DNA of 39,739 nucleotides. Origin: Agathobaculum desmolans ATCC 43058 (GTDB lineage Bacteria > Bacillota > Clostridia > Oscillospirales > Butyricicoccaceae). Shown piece after piece: positions 15,249-23,761 of the stretch. The stretch lies in the NCBI RefSeq assembly GCF_000701665.1, contig NZ_JNJN01000026.1:1-39739 (forward strand), given 5' to 3'. The notes beneath the pieces were generated by a model. It was not told where the DNA came from. It made no database searches and was given only the letters and a program-made list of their open reading frames with translations. The position numbers and the translations under genes were made by a program. Each line of letters opens with the position of its first letter. Position 1 is the first letter of the stretch.

Positions 15249-16397
15249 TCAGGTCAGGCGGTGCAGATAGGTAAGCGCCGCAGGGTCAGGGGCGGGGTCG
15301 GTCAGTACAGTGTGGATATCCAGAATCATCCCGCCCAGCCCCATGGAGGACTGGAACAGGTTCTGCCCGGTGCACCATACGCTGCCCTCGCGCACAGCTT
15401 TGCAGTCTGCAAGCAGGGGGCTTTTGGCGAGCAGCTCTTCCATGGTGTGCAGCTCGCCGCCGATCGTGCTGTTGTAGATCAGGCAGTCCGCGTCCTTTGC
15501 ACCGGCGTAAAAAGCTTCCATTTGCAGGTTGGTGGTGGAAAGGGCATTGTCCTCCTGCGCGGAAAGCTCGGAAAACACATAATCTCCGCCCGCCATGTCG
15601 ATCATTTTGGCGACATAGTCCCCGGATTTACGCACCGTAACCGAACCGTTGGTATTGATATGGAAAAACGCAACGGTTTTGCCTGTGTCCGGCTGATCGG
15701 CAATAGCGGAAAGTCGGTCAAGCTCGGCTTGATACACGGCTTCGGCCTGCGTCTCACAGCCCAGCAGTACACCGTACAGCTTGACCCATTCCATGCGGCC
15801 GAGGGGGTCGCTTTCGTAGCTGGAACGCTCGACCAGCACGGGCACGCCGAGCCGTTCGAGTTGCTCCTTGACCTCAGGCGTGTGGTAGATCATGGTGGAT
15901 TCGACCGCAAGGTCGCATTGCTCCGCATAGATACGTTCATAGTCCGGGGCGCTGTATTTGCCGGCGTACAGAATATCGCCGCGCTCCATGGCCTGCCGTG
16001 CCTCGGGGATATACCAGCCATCCGCATCCGTGCCGGACAGGCGGATGCTGTCCAGACCGCCTACCGCACGGAACAGATCCATAGCGGAGGTGGCAACCAG
16101 ATAGATGCGGTCGAGCGGCTGCTGCAAGATGACCGTGCCGTTATCCAACCCGTCCGGGACATCCTGCCCGGCGGGGACGACCAGATACCGGCTGCCATCC
16201 GCAATGTCGATACGGGCGTACCCGTTTTTGTAATAGCTGACGGTAAACTGATCCGCATGGGTGAGCGGTAAGCTGTATTCATAAGTCAGGCCGCACCAGT
16301 CCGCTGCTGCGGGAGCAGATGGATCCGAAGCCGGGGCTGTACAGCCGGGCAGCAGCAGGATACCGGCGCAAAGCAGCGCCGCAAATATCTTTCTCAT
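15249..16397 (-). CDS. ABC transporter substrate-binding lipoprotein (FecB/BtuF-like)
   Basis: A 382-residue lipoprotein with signal MRKIFAALLCAGILLLPGC (Cys 19). The mature part has the two-lobe layout of cluster A-II binding proteins: DRIYLVATSAMDLFRAVGGLDSIRLSGTD in the first lobe, a connecting helix near WVKLYGVLLGCETQAEAVYQAEL, and a second lobe with CKAVREGSVWCTGQNLFQSS. It delivers the ligand to the FecCD permease. Its start overlaps the stop of the preceding gene by ATGA (16394-16397), so translation is coupled. Binding of heme, corrinoid or siderophore cannot be told apart from the sequence. Confidence 0.8.
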   Translation of the reverse strand: MRKIFAALLCAGILLLPGCTAPASDPSAPAAADWCGLTYEYSLPLTHADQFTVSYYKNGYARIDIADGSRYLVVPAGQDVPDGLDNGTVILQQPLDRIYLVATSAMDLFRAVGGLDSIRLSGTDADGWYIPEARQAMERGDILYAGKYSAPDYERIYAEQCDLAVESTMIYHTPEVKEQLERLGVPVLVERSSYESDPLGRMEWVKLYGVLLGCETQAEAVYQAELDRLSAIADQPDTGKTVAFFHINTNGSVTVRKSGDYVAKMIDMAGGDYVFSELSAQEDNALSTTNLQMEAFYAGAKDADCLIYNSTIGGELHTMEELLAKSPLLADCKAVREGSVWCTGQNLFQSSMGLGGMILDIHTVLTDPAPDPAALTYLHRLT

Positions 16398-17281
16398 GTG
16401 TCCGCGGGGGTGATCGAGGCGGAATCGAACCGCAGGGTATAGTCGATCTCATGCGGTTCGCTCATCGCCGTGGTGTTGGCCTTGACCGGCATCGCCCGGT
16501 CGAATACGGTGACCGGGATCGAGCAGACCGCGTGGCCGTCGGTCACGGCGGCAGGATACTGCATGGTGCCGATCTTCATATAATCGTAATTCGGGCTGCT
16601 CCAAACGATCTCCGCCGTGATCTCGCCGTTCTGCACGGTGAGCTTGGCGGGGGAGGAGACGCTGGCTCTGCCCGAGCCGCCGGTCAGGGTGACATCGGCC
16701 AGATAGCTGCCGTCCGGCAGCGACAGGCTCTCTGCCGTGACGAGTACGCCGGGGGCAAAGGCATCCGCCGGCAGGGAATCTGCGCGGAACAGCAGCGTGC
16801 GGTCGTACCATTTCTCCTTCTTTTTGCTGAACGCCGCGCAGCCGATACCCTGATCGAGCGCTTCGACCGGAACGGTAAAGGTGTGGGCGCCGGTTTCGGT
16901 TTCTGCAAACGGGATGTATGCGCTTTCAGCAGCGGCAGCGGCCTGTTCTCCCGTGCCCATATAGATATACCGGTATCCGGTGCCGCCCATAGTCATTTTG
17001 GCGGTCATGCTGCCGTTTTGTACGGTCAGCTCGCAGGCTTCTACCTGAAACATGGCGGAGCTGGAGTCCACCGTGACCGGATAGACGCCATCCCGGAGCT
17101 GGTCGCCGGTGAGCGGCGTCATGCCCTCCTCAACGACCTCGTGTACCTCGGTCATTTCGCCTGGTGCGGCAACGGCATTGTTTGGCGCGGGAATATCCTG
17201 CGCTGCGGGTTTTGCGCTGCATCCGGCGGTCAGCAGCAGTGCAGCCAGCGACAGCGCGCCCCAAAATCGGGTTGTTTTCAT
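16394..17281 (-). CDS. Lipoprotein with two NEAT-like (iron-transport-associated) repeats
   Basis: A 295-residue lipoprotein with signal MKTTRFWGALSLAALLLTAGC. Two homologous beta-rich repeats follow: LRDGVYPVTVDSSSAMFQ with CELTVQNGSMTAKMTMGGTGYRYIYMGT, and LPDGSYLADVTLTGGSGRASV with AKLTVQNGEITAEIVWSSPNYDYMKIGT. The YxxxYxGT element resembles the ligand-binding strand of NEAT domains that hold heme. The start at 17281 gives a proper signal peptide but has a weak ribosome site; an upstream GTG at 17317 would spoil it. The gene sits between the cbiK-like gene and the binding protein, so it may pass tetrapyrrole to the importer. The ligand is inferred. Confidence 0.7.
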   Translation of the reverse strand: MKTTRFWGALSLAALLLTAGCSAKPAAQDIPAPNNAVAAPGEMTEVHEVVEEGMTPLTGDQLRDGVYPVTVDSSSAMFQVEACELTVQNGSMTAKMTMGGTGYRYIYMGTGEQAAAAAESAYIPFAETETGAHTFTVPVEALDQGIGCAAFSKKKEKWYDRTLLFRADSLPADAFAPGVLVTAESLSLPDGSYLADVTLTGGSGRASVSSPAKLTVQNGEITAEIVWSSPNYDYMKIGTMQYPAAVTDGHAVCSIPVTVFDRAMPVKANTTAMSEPHEIDYTLRFDSASITPADT

Positions 17282-17344
17282 CCTATCGTATAGTGCTCCG
17301 CCGGTTGACCGGAGCACGGCTCCTTTCTTGCAGTATGCGGGGAA

Positions 17345-18316
17345 TCAGGCGAGCGTATCCATAGCGGCCTGTGCGTGCTTCACGAACAGGGACTGGACTG
17401 CTTCCAGCTCGCCCAAGCCGCTGAGCACGGTCGTTACCTCATAGCCGGCGTTTTCAAAGGCGGTCTTCCACGAGTCCTCCTCATCGCCTGCCATATCGTT
17501 GTTGGCGTGGTCACCTGCAACGATCATCAGCGGGCGCAGCACGACCTTTTTGCAGCCGCTTTTCTGCACGGCAGCCAGCACATCCTCCAGCGAGGGGGAG
17601 GCTTCGACCGTGCCGATGAAGTAATTGGTGTGGCCGGCCCCGGTCAGCATGGCTTGCAGCTTGGCGTATACGCCGTTGGAGGCCGCTTCCGTGCCGTGTC
17701 CCATAAAGCAGATGGCGGTTTCGCCGTCATCATATGTTTTGGTCGCGTCGATGATCGCCTGCATCACAGCCTGAAAATCCGCATCGCTGGTCAGCAGCGG
17801 CTTGCCGATGGCGATCTGCTCGAACGCATCGCTATACTGTGCGGCTTCTTCGATCAGGTCGTTGTACTCCAAACCGTCCATCAGATGGGTCGGCTGAATG
17901 ACCAGCTTTTTCACGCCGTTTTCCACAGCGCGGTCGAGCGCTTCACCGACGTTGTCGATGGAAACGCCGTCGCGGGATTTGACGTGGTCAATGATGATCT
18001 GGCTGGTAAAGCCGCGGCGCACGGTATAATCCGGGAAGGCCTGCTCCATGGCCTGTTCGATCGCACCGATGGTCAGGCGGCGGCTGTCGTTATAGCTGGT
18101 GCCGAAGCTGACAACCAGCAGCTCGTTTTCACCGATCTCATTCTGGTTGCGGGGATCGTCCAAGCTTGCATCACCTGTTTCGTAGTTTTCTTCCGGGTCG
18201 GCCTGTGCGGCAGGGCCGCCGTCTGCGGGGGGCGTTTGATTGCTGCCGCAGCCGGACAGCAGGGCGGCGAGCATGGAAGCCGTCAGCATCCATGCGCTGA
18301 TTTTGTTGTGTTTCAT
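17345..18316 (-). CDS. cbiK: Exported sirohydrochlorin cobaltochelatase-like lipoprotein (CbiK family)
   Basis: A 323-residue CbiK-type chelatase. In the anaerobic cobalamin pathway the family inserts cobalt into sirohydrochlorin. Unlike cytoplasmic CbiK it carries a lipoprotein signal (MKHNKISAWMLTASMLAALLSGC) and an acidic linker. The catalytic domain runs from LLVVSFGTSYNDSRRLTIGAIE to the end and contains both metal-site histidine motifs, CFMGHGTE near 205 and LRPLMIVAGDHANNDMAGD near 265. GGAGG precedes the ATG. First gene of an operon led by a cobalamin riboswitch, so it should be made when B12 is scarce. An extracytoplasmic role in binding metal or heme-like rings is known for a few CbiK homologues and is inferred here. 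Confidence 0.85.
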   Translation of the reverse strand: MKHNKISAWMLTASMLAALLSGCGSNQTPPADGGPAAQADPEENYETGDASLDDPRNQNEIGENELLVVSFGTSYNDSRRLTIGAIEQAMEQAFPDYTVRRGFTSQIIIDHVKSRDGVSIDNVGEALDRAVENGVKKLVIQPTHLMDGLEYNDLIEEAAQYSDAFEQIAIGKPLLTSDADFQAVMQAIIDATKTYDDGETAICFMGHGTEAASNGVYAKLQAMLTGAGHTNYFIGTVEASPSLEDVLAAVQKSGCKKVVLRPLMIVAGDHANNDMAGDEEDSWKTAFENAGYEVTTVLSGLGELEAVQSLFVKHAQAAMDTLA

Positions 18317-18384
18317 TTGTTTTCCTCCTTAATATGCCGGAGCTGTCCGGCAGCACATTGTATCCGGCAGCCGCAAGGCGGACA

Positions 18385-18425
18385 GGAAAAACAAACCCCT
18401 TTTCCCGCGCGGCGCGGAGAAAGGG
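18385..18425 (-). terminator. Riboswitch-controlled terminator ahead of cbiK
   Basis: On the minus strand CCCTTTctCCGCG pairs with CGCGGgAAAAGGG and is followed by GTTTGTTTTT. It lies between the cobalamin aptamer and the cbiK start and is the likely expression platform, ending transcripts when cobalamin is bound. Confidence 0.7.
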
Positions 18426-18494
18426 ATCGCAGTAAAACACAGCGGTTTCAGTACGATCAAGCCCTCGTGATCCGGAATGTTGTTCCTGTACCAA

Positions 18495-18692
18495 CAGACG
18501 GCAGGTTTCCTGGCTCGCAGATCGACACGCACGCCTGCCTTCCCGATCGGTCGATCAGTGGCGGAAATTCCAAAGACGTACGCTCCCTGCTTACAGTGAC
18601 GAGATCGCACAGGTTTTGCACCTGTTTCCCCTTTACCCCTGACGTTTCCGCAAAGCGGAAAGCAGGGCACCGGCTGTTCGCTTCCTATGCAG
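18495..18692 (-). ncRNA. Cobalamin riboswitch aptamer
   Basis: Read on the minus strand the segment has, in order, the 5' element GCCGGTGCCCTGC, AAACAGGTGCAAAACCTGTG, CGTCACTGT, GCCACTG, GGGAAGGCAGGCG and the B12-box end GAGCCAGGAAACCTGCC. These are the conserved core and 3' box of cobalamin riboswitches in their normal order. It lies 35 nt downstream of a promoter at 18735-18763 and controls the cbiK-NEAT-SBP-FecCD-ATPase operon. Confidence 0.9.
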
Positions 18693-18734
18693 TTGTACCG
18701 CGCCCGCAGGGGGGACGGTTTTCCGATATGCCAC

Positions 18735-18763
18735 ATTATACTACATCGCAGAACAGGGTGCAA
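18735..18763 (-). promoter_or_regulatory. Promoter of the cobalamin-regulated operon
   Basis: TTGCAC (18758-18763), 17 bp, TATAAT (18735-18740) on the minus strand, placing the transcript start just ahead of the riboswitch. Confidence 0.7.
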
Positions 18764-18790
18764 CGCATTTTGCGGAGAAAACACAGCAAA

Positions 18791-18824
18791 GCCGGAGGAA
18801 AGCGGATGACAGGCTCCCTCCGGC
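18791..18824 (-). terminator. Terminator of pflA
   Basis: GCCGGAGG pairs with CCTCCGGC across an 18-nt loop on the minus strand and is followed by TTTGCTGTGTTTT. It is 13 bp past the pflA stop. Confidence 0.55.
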
Positions 18825-18836
18825 GCAAACGGCAGT

Positions 18837-19538
18837 TTATAATTTGGATAAAAGCTGCTTGAGCCATGCCTCGTTCATGGCAGGGGTATCGCGCAGCGGA
18901 AAGTCCAGCCCCATCCGGTCATATTTTTCGATGCACAGCTTGTGGAAAGGCAGAAATTCGAGCTTTTCCAGATTGGGACAGCTTTCGGCGCGTGCTTTGA
19001 CCAGACGCAGATGCTCCGGATCATCGGTCAGGCCGGGTACGACCACATGCCGCACCCAGAGCGGCACGCGTTTCATCGCGGTAAGCTGCAAAAAGCGTTC
19101 GACCTGCGCAAGGTCGGCGCGGCAGTAGCGCCGGTAGTCCGCTGCGGTGAGGAATTTCAGATCGCACAGCACCAGATCGGTGTGCCGCAGCACGCGCTCG
19201 GCCGCGGCGGTTGGGCAGCCGGTGCCGGAGGTATCCAGCGCGGTGTGTACGCCCTGCTCATGCAGCTTTTGAAAGAATTCTGCGACAAAGGGCGCTTGCA
19301 GCAGCGGTTCACCGCCCGAAACGGTCACGCCGCCGCCGTTTTTCCAATAGGGGCGGAAGCGCAGCACACGGCGCACAAGTGCATCCGTGTCGATTTCTTC
19401 CCCGCCGGTGGGGTCCCATGTATCCGGATTGTGGCAGTAAACGCAGCGCAGCGGACAGCCTTGCAGAAATACCACACAGCGCACGCCTGGCCCGTCTACC
19501 GCGCCAAGGGACTGGATGGAATGGATGCGTCCGGTCAT
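18837..19538 (-). CDS. pflA: Pyruvate formate-lyase activating enzyme
   Basis: A 233-residue radical SAM enzyme that abstracts hydrogen from a glycine of PflB to switch it on under anaerobic conditions. It has the 4Fe-4S cysteine motif CPLRCVYCHNPDTW near residue 30, preceded by GAVDGPGVRCVVFLQG, and the SAM-binding VTVSGGEPLLQ near 80. Start ATG 19538 gives the standard N-terminus MTGRIHSIQSLG and has AAAGG upstream; an ATG six codons earlier lacks a site. It lies about 300 bp downstream of pflB on the same strand, the usual order, and is probably co-transcribed. Confidence 0.92.
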   Translation of the reverse strand: MTGRIHSIQSLGAVDGPGVRCVVFLQGCPLRCVYCHNPDTWDPTGGEEIDTDALVRRVLRFRPYWKNGGGVTVSGGEPLLQAPFVAEFFQKLHEQGVHTALDTSGTGCPTAAAERVLRHTDLVLCDLKFLTAADYRRYCRADLAQVERFLQLTAMKRVPLWVRHVVVPGLTDDPEHLRLVKARAESCPNLEKLEFLPFHKLCIEKYDRMGLDFPLRDTPAMNEAWLKQLLSKL

Positions 19539-19834
19539 CAAGTCACAACCTTTCATACAAATGATGCGTGCAGGGGATGCTTTTGCAAAGCAAAGGACAT
19601 TCCGTCTGCGCGGCGGGCGCACAAGAGGGGAGACACCGATGGTTTCTCCCCTCTTGCGAATCATCCCGCTTCCTTCAGGACGCGCTGCGCGCGTAAAAGT
19701 AAAGTACCTGTTTCCGGCTGCCGCCCGGTCCGCAGGATCAGAACAGCGTTTCCGGGGCGCACCCCGGAATCCGCTTTGGGCAGGCGGCATCGGTTTTTCG
19801 GGGGAGAGGCGGCCTGCCCGCAGGGAGGGGGAAA
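19539..19834. other. pflB-pflA intergenic region with two GC-rich hairpins
   Basis: The 296-bp gap has no credible gene. It contains AAGAGGGGAGA/TCTCCCCTCTT (19623-19655) and TTCCGGGG-CGCA-CCCCGGAA (19750-19769). Neither has a T-tract in either direction, so they may be mRNA-processing or stabilising stems giving unequal pflB and pflA levels, rather than terminators. Confidence 0.5.
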
Positions 19835-22066
19835 TCAGATCGCTTCGTGGAAGGTGCGGGAAATGACTTCGCGCTGCTGCTCACGGCTGAGCTTATAGAA
19901 GTTGACCGCATAGCCCGATACGCGGATGGTCAGGTTGGGATACTGCTCGGGATGCTCATAGGCGGCCAGCAGCGTATCGCGGTTGAGCACGTTGACATTC
20001 AGGTGGTGTGCGTTTTGCGCAAAATAGCCGCCCATGATAGCCACGAGATTGTCCACCCGCTCTGCATCGGTTTTGCCGAGTGCGCCCGGGGTGATCGAGA
20101 AGGTGTTGGAAATACCGTCGCGGCAGTAATCGTAGCTGAGCTTGGCGACGGAGTTGAGCGAGGCCAGCGCGCCCGACTGGTCGCGGCCGGACATCGGGTT
20201 GGCGCCCGGTGCGAGCGGCTCGCCGCGGCGGCGGCCGTCCGGGGTATTGCCGGTTTTTTTGCCGTACATCACGTTGGAGGTGATCGTCAGGATGGACAGG
20301 GTATGGACCGCGCCGCGGTACAGCGGGAACTGCGTCAGCGCCTGATAGAATTTTTCTACCTGCTCGCAGGCGATGGCATCCACGCGGTCGTCATCGTTGC
20401 CGAACTTGGGGAAGTCCCCCTCAATCGCAAAATCGACGATGATGCCGGTGTTTTCGTCGCGGATGGGACGAACCTTGGCGTATTTGATCGCAGAAAGCGA
20501 ATCCGCCATGCAGCTCATGCCTGCAATGCCGAAGGCCATCAGGCGGCGTACATCGGTGTCGTGCAGTGCCATCTGGCTGCTTTCGTAGGCGTATTTATCG
20601 TGCATATAGTGGATGGTGTTCATAGCGGAGATATAAGTTTTGGCCAACCACGGACGGTAAAAGTCGATGCGGCGGCAAACCTCGTCATAGTCGAGCACGT
20701 CACCCTCCATGACCGGCAGCGCGGGGCCGACCTGCTCGAGCTTGTTTTCATCGCGGCCGCCGTTGATCGCCATCATCATAAGCTTGGCGATGTTGGCACG
20801 CGCACCGAAGAACTGCATATCCTTGCCCACGCGCATGGCGGAAACACAGCAAGCGATGGCGTAATCATCCCCGTAATAGGGGCGCATCACGTCGTCGTTC
20901 TCGTACTGCAGCGCATCTGTGTCGATCGAAACCTTGGCGATGAATTTCTTCCAGTTTGTGGGTAACTGCTCGCTCCACAGAACGGTCAGGTTCGGCTCGG
21001 CGGCAGGGTTCAGGTTGTACAGGGTGTTGAGCATACGGTAGCTGTTGCGGGTGACCATATGGCGGCCGTCCTCGCCGATGCCGCCGACTGCTTCGGTGAT
21101 CCACATCGGGTCACCGCCGAACAGTTCGTTGTATTCGGGGGTGCGCAGGTGGCGCGCCATGCGCAGGTGCAGCACAAAATCATCCATGATTTCCTGCGCT
21201 TCGCTTTCGGTCAGGATACCGGCCTTGATATCCCGCTCAAAATAGATATCGAGGAAGGTGGAGGTGCGGCCAAGGCTCATTGCCGCGCCGTTCTGCTCCT
21301 TGATGCCTGCGAGGTAGCCGAAGTACAGCCACTGCACGGCTTCCCGGGCGGTTTCCGCCGGGCGGGCGATATCGTACCCGTAGGATGCCGCCATTTTGAT
21401 CATATCGCGCAGCGCCTTGATCTGGTCGCTCAACTCTTCGGCGGTGCGGATCTGCGCCTCGGTGGTCGGCACTTCGCCGAGCGCATCCTTGTCGCGCTGC
21501 TTTTCCGCGATCAGACGGTCAACGCCGTAGAGCGCCACGCGGCGGTAGTCGCCGATGATGCGGCCGCGGCCGTAGGCGTCCGGCAGGCCGGTCAGCAGGC
21601 CGACATGGCGCGCCTCGCGCACATCCTTGGTGTAGGCGGCAAATACGCCGTCGTTATGGGTTTTGTGATATTTGAACTGCTCCTCGATCTGCGGGGAGAC
21701 CTCATATCCGTACTGCTTGCAGGCGTCGCGCACCATGCGCATCCCGCCGAACGGATTGCAGGCGCGCTTGAGGGGTTCGTCGGTCTGCAGGCCGACGATG
21801 ATCTTGCGCGCCCGGTCAAGGTAGCCCGGGCCGAACGCCGTGATGTTGATGACGGTTTCCGTGTCGATGCTGCGCACGCCGCCCTTTTCACGCTCTTCGG
21901 CGAGCAGCGCGTCAAACTGCGCGCGCACCGCCTGCGTGCGGTCGGTCGGCCCGGCGAGAAAGCTGCCGTCGCCGTCATAAGGGGTGTAGTTTTTCTGGAT
22001 GAAGTCGCGGACGTTGATCTCCTTCTGCCAATCGCCGCTTACAAAGGTATTCCATGCGTTTGCCAT
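19835..22066 (-). CDS. pflB: Formate acetyltransferase (pyruvate formate-lyase)
   Basis: A 743-residue glycyl radical enzyme converting pyruvate and CoA to acetyl-CoA and formate. The catalytic Cys-Cys pair is in [16 protein letters not shown] near residue 404, and the radical glycine in [19 protein letters not shown] near 717, with the normal C-terminus [14 protein letters not shown] 22066 ([13 protein letters not shown]) has AAGGAG upstream; an upstream in-frame start at 22105 lies in the leader hairpin and is rejected. The gene has its own promoter and a structured leader and is transcribed away from phosphofructokinase, tying mixed-acid fermentation to glycolysis. Confidence 0.95.
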   Translation of the reverse strand: MANAWNTFVSGDWQKEINVRDFIQKNYTPYDGDGSFLAGPTDRTQAVRAQFDALLAEEREKGGVRSIDTETVINITAFGPGYLDRARKIIVGLQTDEPLKRACNPFGGMRMVRDACKQYGYEVSPQIEEQFKYHKTHNDGVFAAYTKDVREARHVGLLTGLPDAYGRGRIIGDYRRVALYGVDRLIAEKQRDKDALGEVPTTEAQIRTAEELSDQIKALRDMIKMAASYGYDIARPAETAREAVQWLYFGYLAGIKEQNGAAMSLGRTSTFLDIYFERDIKAGILTESEAQEIMDDFVLHLRMARHLRTPEYNELFGGDPMWITEAVGGIGEDGRHMVTRNSYRMLNTLYNLNPAAEPNLTVLWSEQLPTNWKKFIAKVSIDTDALQYENDDVMRPYYGDDYAIACCVSAMRVGKDMQFFGARANIAKLMMMAINGGRDENKLEQVGPALPVMEGDVLDYDEVCRRIDFYRPWLAKTYISAMNTIHYMHDKYAYESSQMALHDTDVRRLMAFGIAGMSCMADSLSAIKYAKVRPIRDENTGIIVDFAIEGDFPKFGNDDDRVDAIACEQVEKFYQALTQFPLYRGAVHTLSILTITSNVMYGKKTGNTPDGRRRGEPLAPGANPMSGRDQSGALASLNSVAKLSYDYCRDGISNTFSITPGALGKTDAERVDNLVAIMGGYFAQNAHHLNVNVLNRDTLLAAYEHPEQYPNLTIRVSGYAVNFYKLSREQQREVISRTFHEAI

Positions 22067-22090
22067 GATGCAGTTCTCCTTTTTTGTGCG

Positions 22091-22194
22091 GCTGCCCATT
22101 TGCAAATAAAAAAGGGCAGCATAATAATAGGCGCTCCCTGTTTCCCGGTGGTTTGCATTCCACCTTAAGTCCGTCAGTTGCAGGGAACCTGTCT
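22091..22194 (-). ncRNA. Structured pflB leader, partial match to pfl/ZTP riboswitch
   Basis: On the minus strand TCCCTG (22182-22187) pairs with CAGGGA (22135-22140) and encloses CAACTGACGGACTTAA and the hairpin GGTGG-AATGCAAA-CCACC, then GGGAAA. ACTGACGG followed by a GGTGGAA...CCACC stem resembles the 5' half of pfl-motif (ZTP) riboswitches, which occur ahead of pfl genes. The usual 3' part, CCG(C/T)CTGGGC, is not present. Downstream GGGAGC can instead pair with GCTGCCC before TTTTTTATTT, a terminator exclusive with the TCCCTG/CAGGGA stem; GCTGCCC can also pair with GGGCAGC (22091-22097). Confidence 0.45.
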
Positions 22195-22200
22195 TGCTTT

Positions 22201-22229
22201 AGCATAGCATAAAAAACACGGGCAGGCAA
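22201..22229 (-). promoter_or_regulatory. Promoter of pflB
   Basis: TTGCCT (22224-22229), 17 bp, TATGCT (22201-22206) on the minus strand. The predicted start near 22194 is directly at the 5' end of the structured leader. Confidence 0.55.
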
Positions 22230-22319
22230 CCAACGAAGCGCACAAATATTTTCGTCCGAAACCGGCATAAACAGGAGAAGATGCCGAAAAAAATAGGCGG
22301 GCAGATGGGTGAAAAAATC

Positions 22320-22348
22320 TTCACAAGCGGCGAAAAAAGGGGTATCAT
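22320..22348 (+). promoter_or_regulatory. Promoter of the phosphofructokinase gene
   Basis: TTCACA (22320-22325), 17 bp, TATCAT (22343-22348), about 34 bp before the start codon. Confidence 0.5.
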
Positions 22349-22381
22349 AAAGGTAATCAAACGATACAGGAGGCGACACGA

Positions 22382-23458
22382 ATGAAAATCGGTATGTTGA
22401 CGAGCGGCGGCGACTGCCAGGGTCTGAATGCGGCGCTGCGCGGCGTGGCAAAGACCCTGTACAACGAGCTGGGCAATAAAGTGACCATTTACGGCATTCG
22501 GGACGGATACCGCGGCCTGATCGAGGGCGATTACCATGTGATGAGCCCCAAGGATTTTTCCGATATCCTGACGGTGGGCGGCACGATCCTCGGCACCTCG
22601 CGCCAGCCGTTTAAGGAGATGCAGAAGGCCAAGGAGGACAGCGAGGAGACCAAGCTCGAAAAAATGCTCAAAACCGTGCGTGACGAGGGCTTCGACTGCC
22701 TCGTGATCCTCGGCGGCAACGGCACGCATAAAACCGCCAATCTGCTCAGCCAAAACGGTGTGAACGTGGTGACCCTGCCCAAGACCATCGACAACGACCT
22801 GTGGGGCACCGAACTGACCTTCGGCTTCCAGTCCGCGATCGATATCGCCTCTGCGGTGATCGATTCCATCCACTCGACCGCGTTCTCCCACTCGCGCGTG
22901 TTTATTGTGGAGGTTATGGGGCACAAGGCCGGATGGCTGACGCTGTATGCCGGCATCGCTTCGGGGGCGGATGTGATCGTCATTCCCGAGATCCCGTACA
23001 GCGCCAAGGCGATCGCCAAAGCGATCCAAAAGCGTGAGCAGAGCGGCAAGCGCTTTTCCATCCTTGCGGTGGCAGAGGGCGCGGTCAGTCAGGAAGAAGC
23101 CAAAATGAGCAAAAAGGAGTTTAAGGCGGCGCGCGAAAAAATGCCGTATCCGTCCATCTCCTACCGCATTGCGGACGAGCTGCGCGAGCTGACCGGGCAA
23201 GAGATCCGCGTGACCATCCCCGGGCATTACCAGCGCGGCGGCGCGCCTTGCCCGGCAGACCGGCTGCTGACCAGCCGTTTCGGTGTGGCGGCGGCGCAGC
23301 TCATCCGGGAGAAAAAATACGGCTATATGGTCGCGCTGCAAAACGACCGCATCGTGCCGGTGCCGCTGTCCGAGGTGGCGGGCAAGCTGAAAACCGTGCC
23401 GCCCGATGGGGAAGTAGTGCGCGCGGCGCGTGCGCTCGGCCTTTCGATGGGTGACTGA
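22382..23458 (+). CDS. pfkA: 6-phosphofructokinase family enzyme
   Basis: A 358-residue phosphofructokinase catalysing phosphorylation of fructose 6-phosphate. Motifs are TSGGDCQGLNAALRG at the N-terminus (phosphate donor site), ILGGNGTHKTA near residue 112, PKTIDNDLWGT near 133 (catalytic Asp) and MGHKAGWL near 180. The donor motif is GGNGT, where ATP enzymes have GGDGS and PPi enzymes GGDD, while PKTIDND with Lys is usual in PPi-type and some actinobacterial ATP enzymes. The donor is therefore uncertain. GGAGG lies 8 nt before ATG. A hairpin terminator follows at 23475. Confidence 0.88.
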   Translation: MKIGMLTSGGDCQGLNAALRGVAKTLYNELGNKVTIYGIRDGYRGLIEGDYHVMSPKDFSDILTVGGTILGTSRQPFKEMQKAKEDSEETKLEKMLKTVRDEGFDCLVILGGNGTHKTANLLSQNGVNVVTLPKTIDNDLWGTELTFGFQSAIDIASAVIDSIHSTAFSHSRVFIVEVMGHKAGWLTLYAGIASGADVIVIPEIPYSAKAIAKAIQKREQSGKRFSILAVAEGAVSQEEAKMSKKEFKAAREKMPYPSISYRIADELRELTGQEIRVTIPGHYQRGGAPCPADRLLTSRFGVAAAQLIREKKYGYMVALQNDRIVPVPLSEVAGKLKTVPPDGEVVRAARALGLSMGD

Positions 23459-23474
23459 AAAAGACGTGTGTATA

Positions 23475-23498
23475 CCTTATTATATATAAGGGGTTTTT
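23475..23498 (+). terminator. Likely terminator of pfkA
   Basis: CCTTAT-TATAT-ATAAGG followed by GGTTTTT, 16 bp after the stop codon. The stem is weak, but GC-rich stems (CGCCCGC-TGC-GGCGGGCG region) follow it immediately. Confidence 0.45.
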
Positions 23499-23595
23499 CA
23501 CCGCCTGCGGGCAGCGGGGGATTTCGCCCGCTGCGGCGGGCGGGAGACGATGCCGCACGCGCGGCAGGCGCACAAGGGGGGGAAGCCTCTCAAAA

Positions 23596-23629
23596 TAAAA
23601 AGCCCGCACTCTTTTCAAAGAGTGCGGGC
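23596..23629 (-). terminator. Terminator of tRNA-Leu
   Basis: On the minus strand GCCCGCACTCTTT pairs with AAAGAGTGCGGGC (tight loop) and is followed by TTTTTATTTT, 9 bp after the CCA end. Confidence 0.85.
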
Positions 23630-23637
23630 AGGATGCG

Positions 23638-23725
23638 TGGTGCCGCCAGCCGGAATCGAACCGGCACAGTATCGCTACCGGGGGATTTTAAGTCCCCTGC
23701 GTCTACCAGTTCCGCCATGGCGGCA
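23638..23725 (-). tRNA. tRNA-Leu (anticodon UAA)
   Basis: An 88-nt tRNA with acceptor stem TGCCGCC/GGCGGCA, D-loop AACTGGTAGACGC, anticodon stem GGGGA/TCCCC around CTTAAAA (anticodon TAA), a class II variable arm, T-arm GCCGGTTCGATTCCGGC and an encoded CCA. Leucine tRNAs have this long variable arm. It is monocistronic. Confidence 0.95.
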
Positions 23726-23732
23726 TGATATG

Positions 23733-23761
23733 ATTATAACAGACCGGATGCGGGCTGTCAA
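23733..23761 (-). promoter_or_regulatory. Consensus promoter of tRNA-Leu
   Basis: TTGACA (23756-23761), 17 bp, TATAAT (23733-23738) on the minus strand, a perfect sigma-A consensus a few bases upstream of the tRNA. Confidence 0.85.

Noticed and set aside
13088-15274. 728-residue plus-strand frame opposite the ABC transporter genes
   Set aside because: It is antisense to three well-supported genes and rich in Ala, Gln, Arg and Asp, typical of a high-GC shadow frame.
19623-19769. Terminators between pflB and pflA
   Set aside because: The hairpins are perfect but no T-tract follows on either strand, so they are listed only as inverted repeats.
23459-23600. tRNA- or rRNA-like GC-rich segment after pfkA
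   Set aside because: It shows GC-rich inverted repeats but no cloverleaf or rRNA signature.
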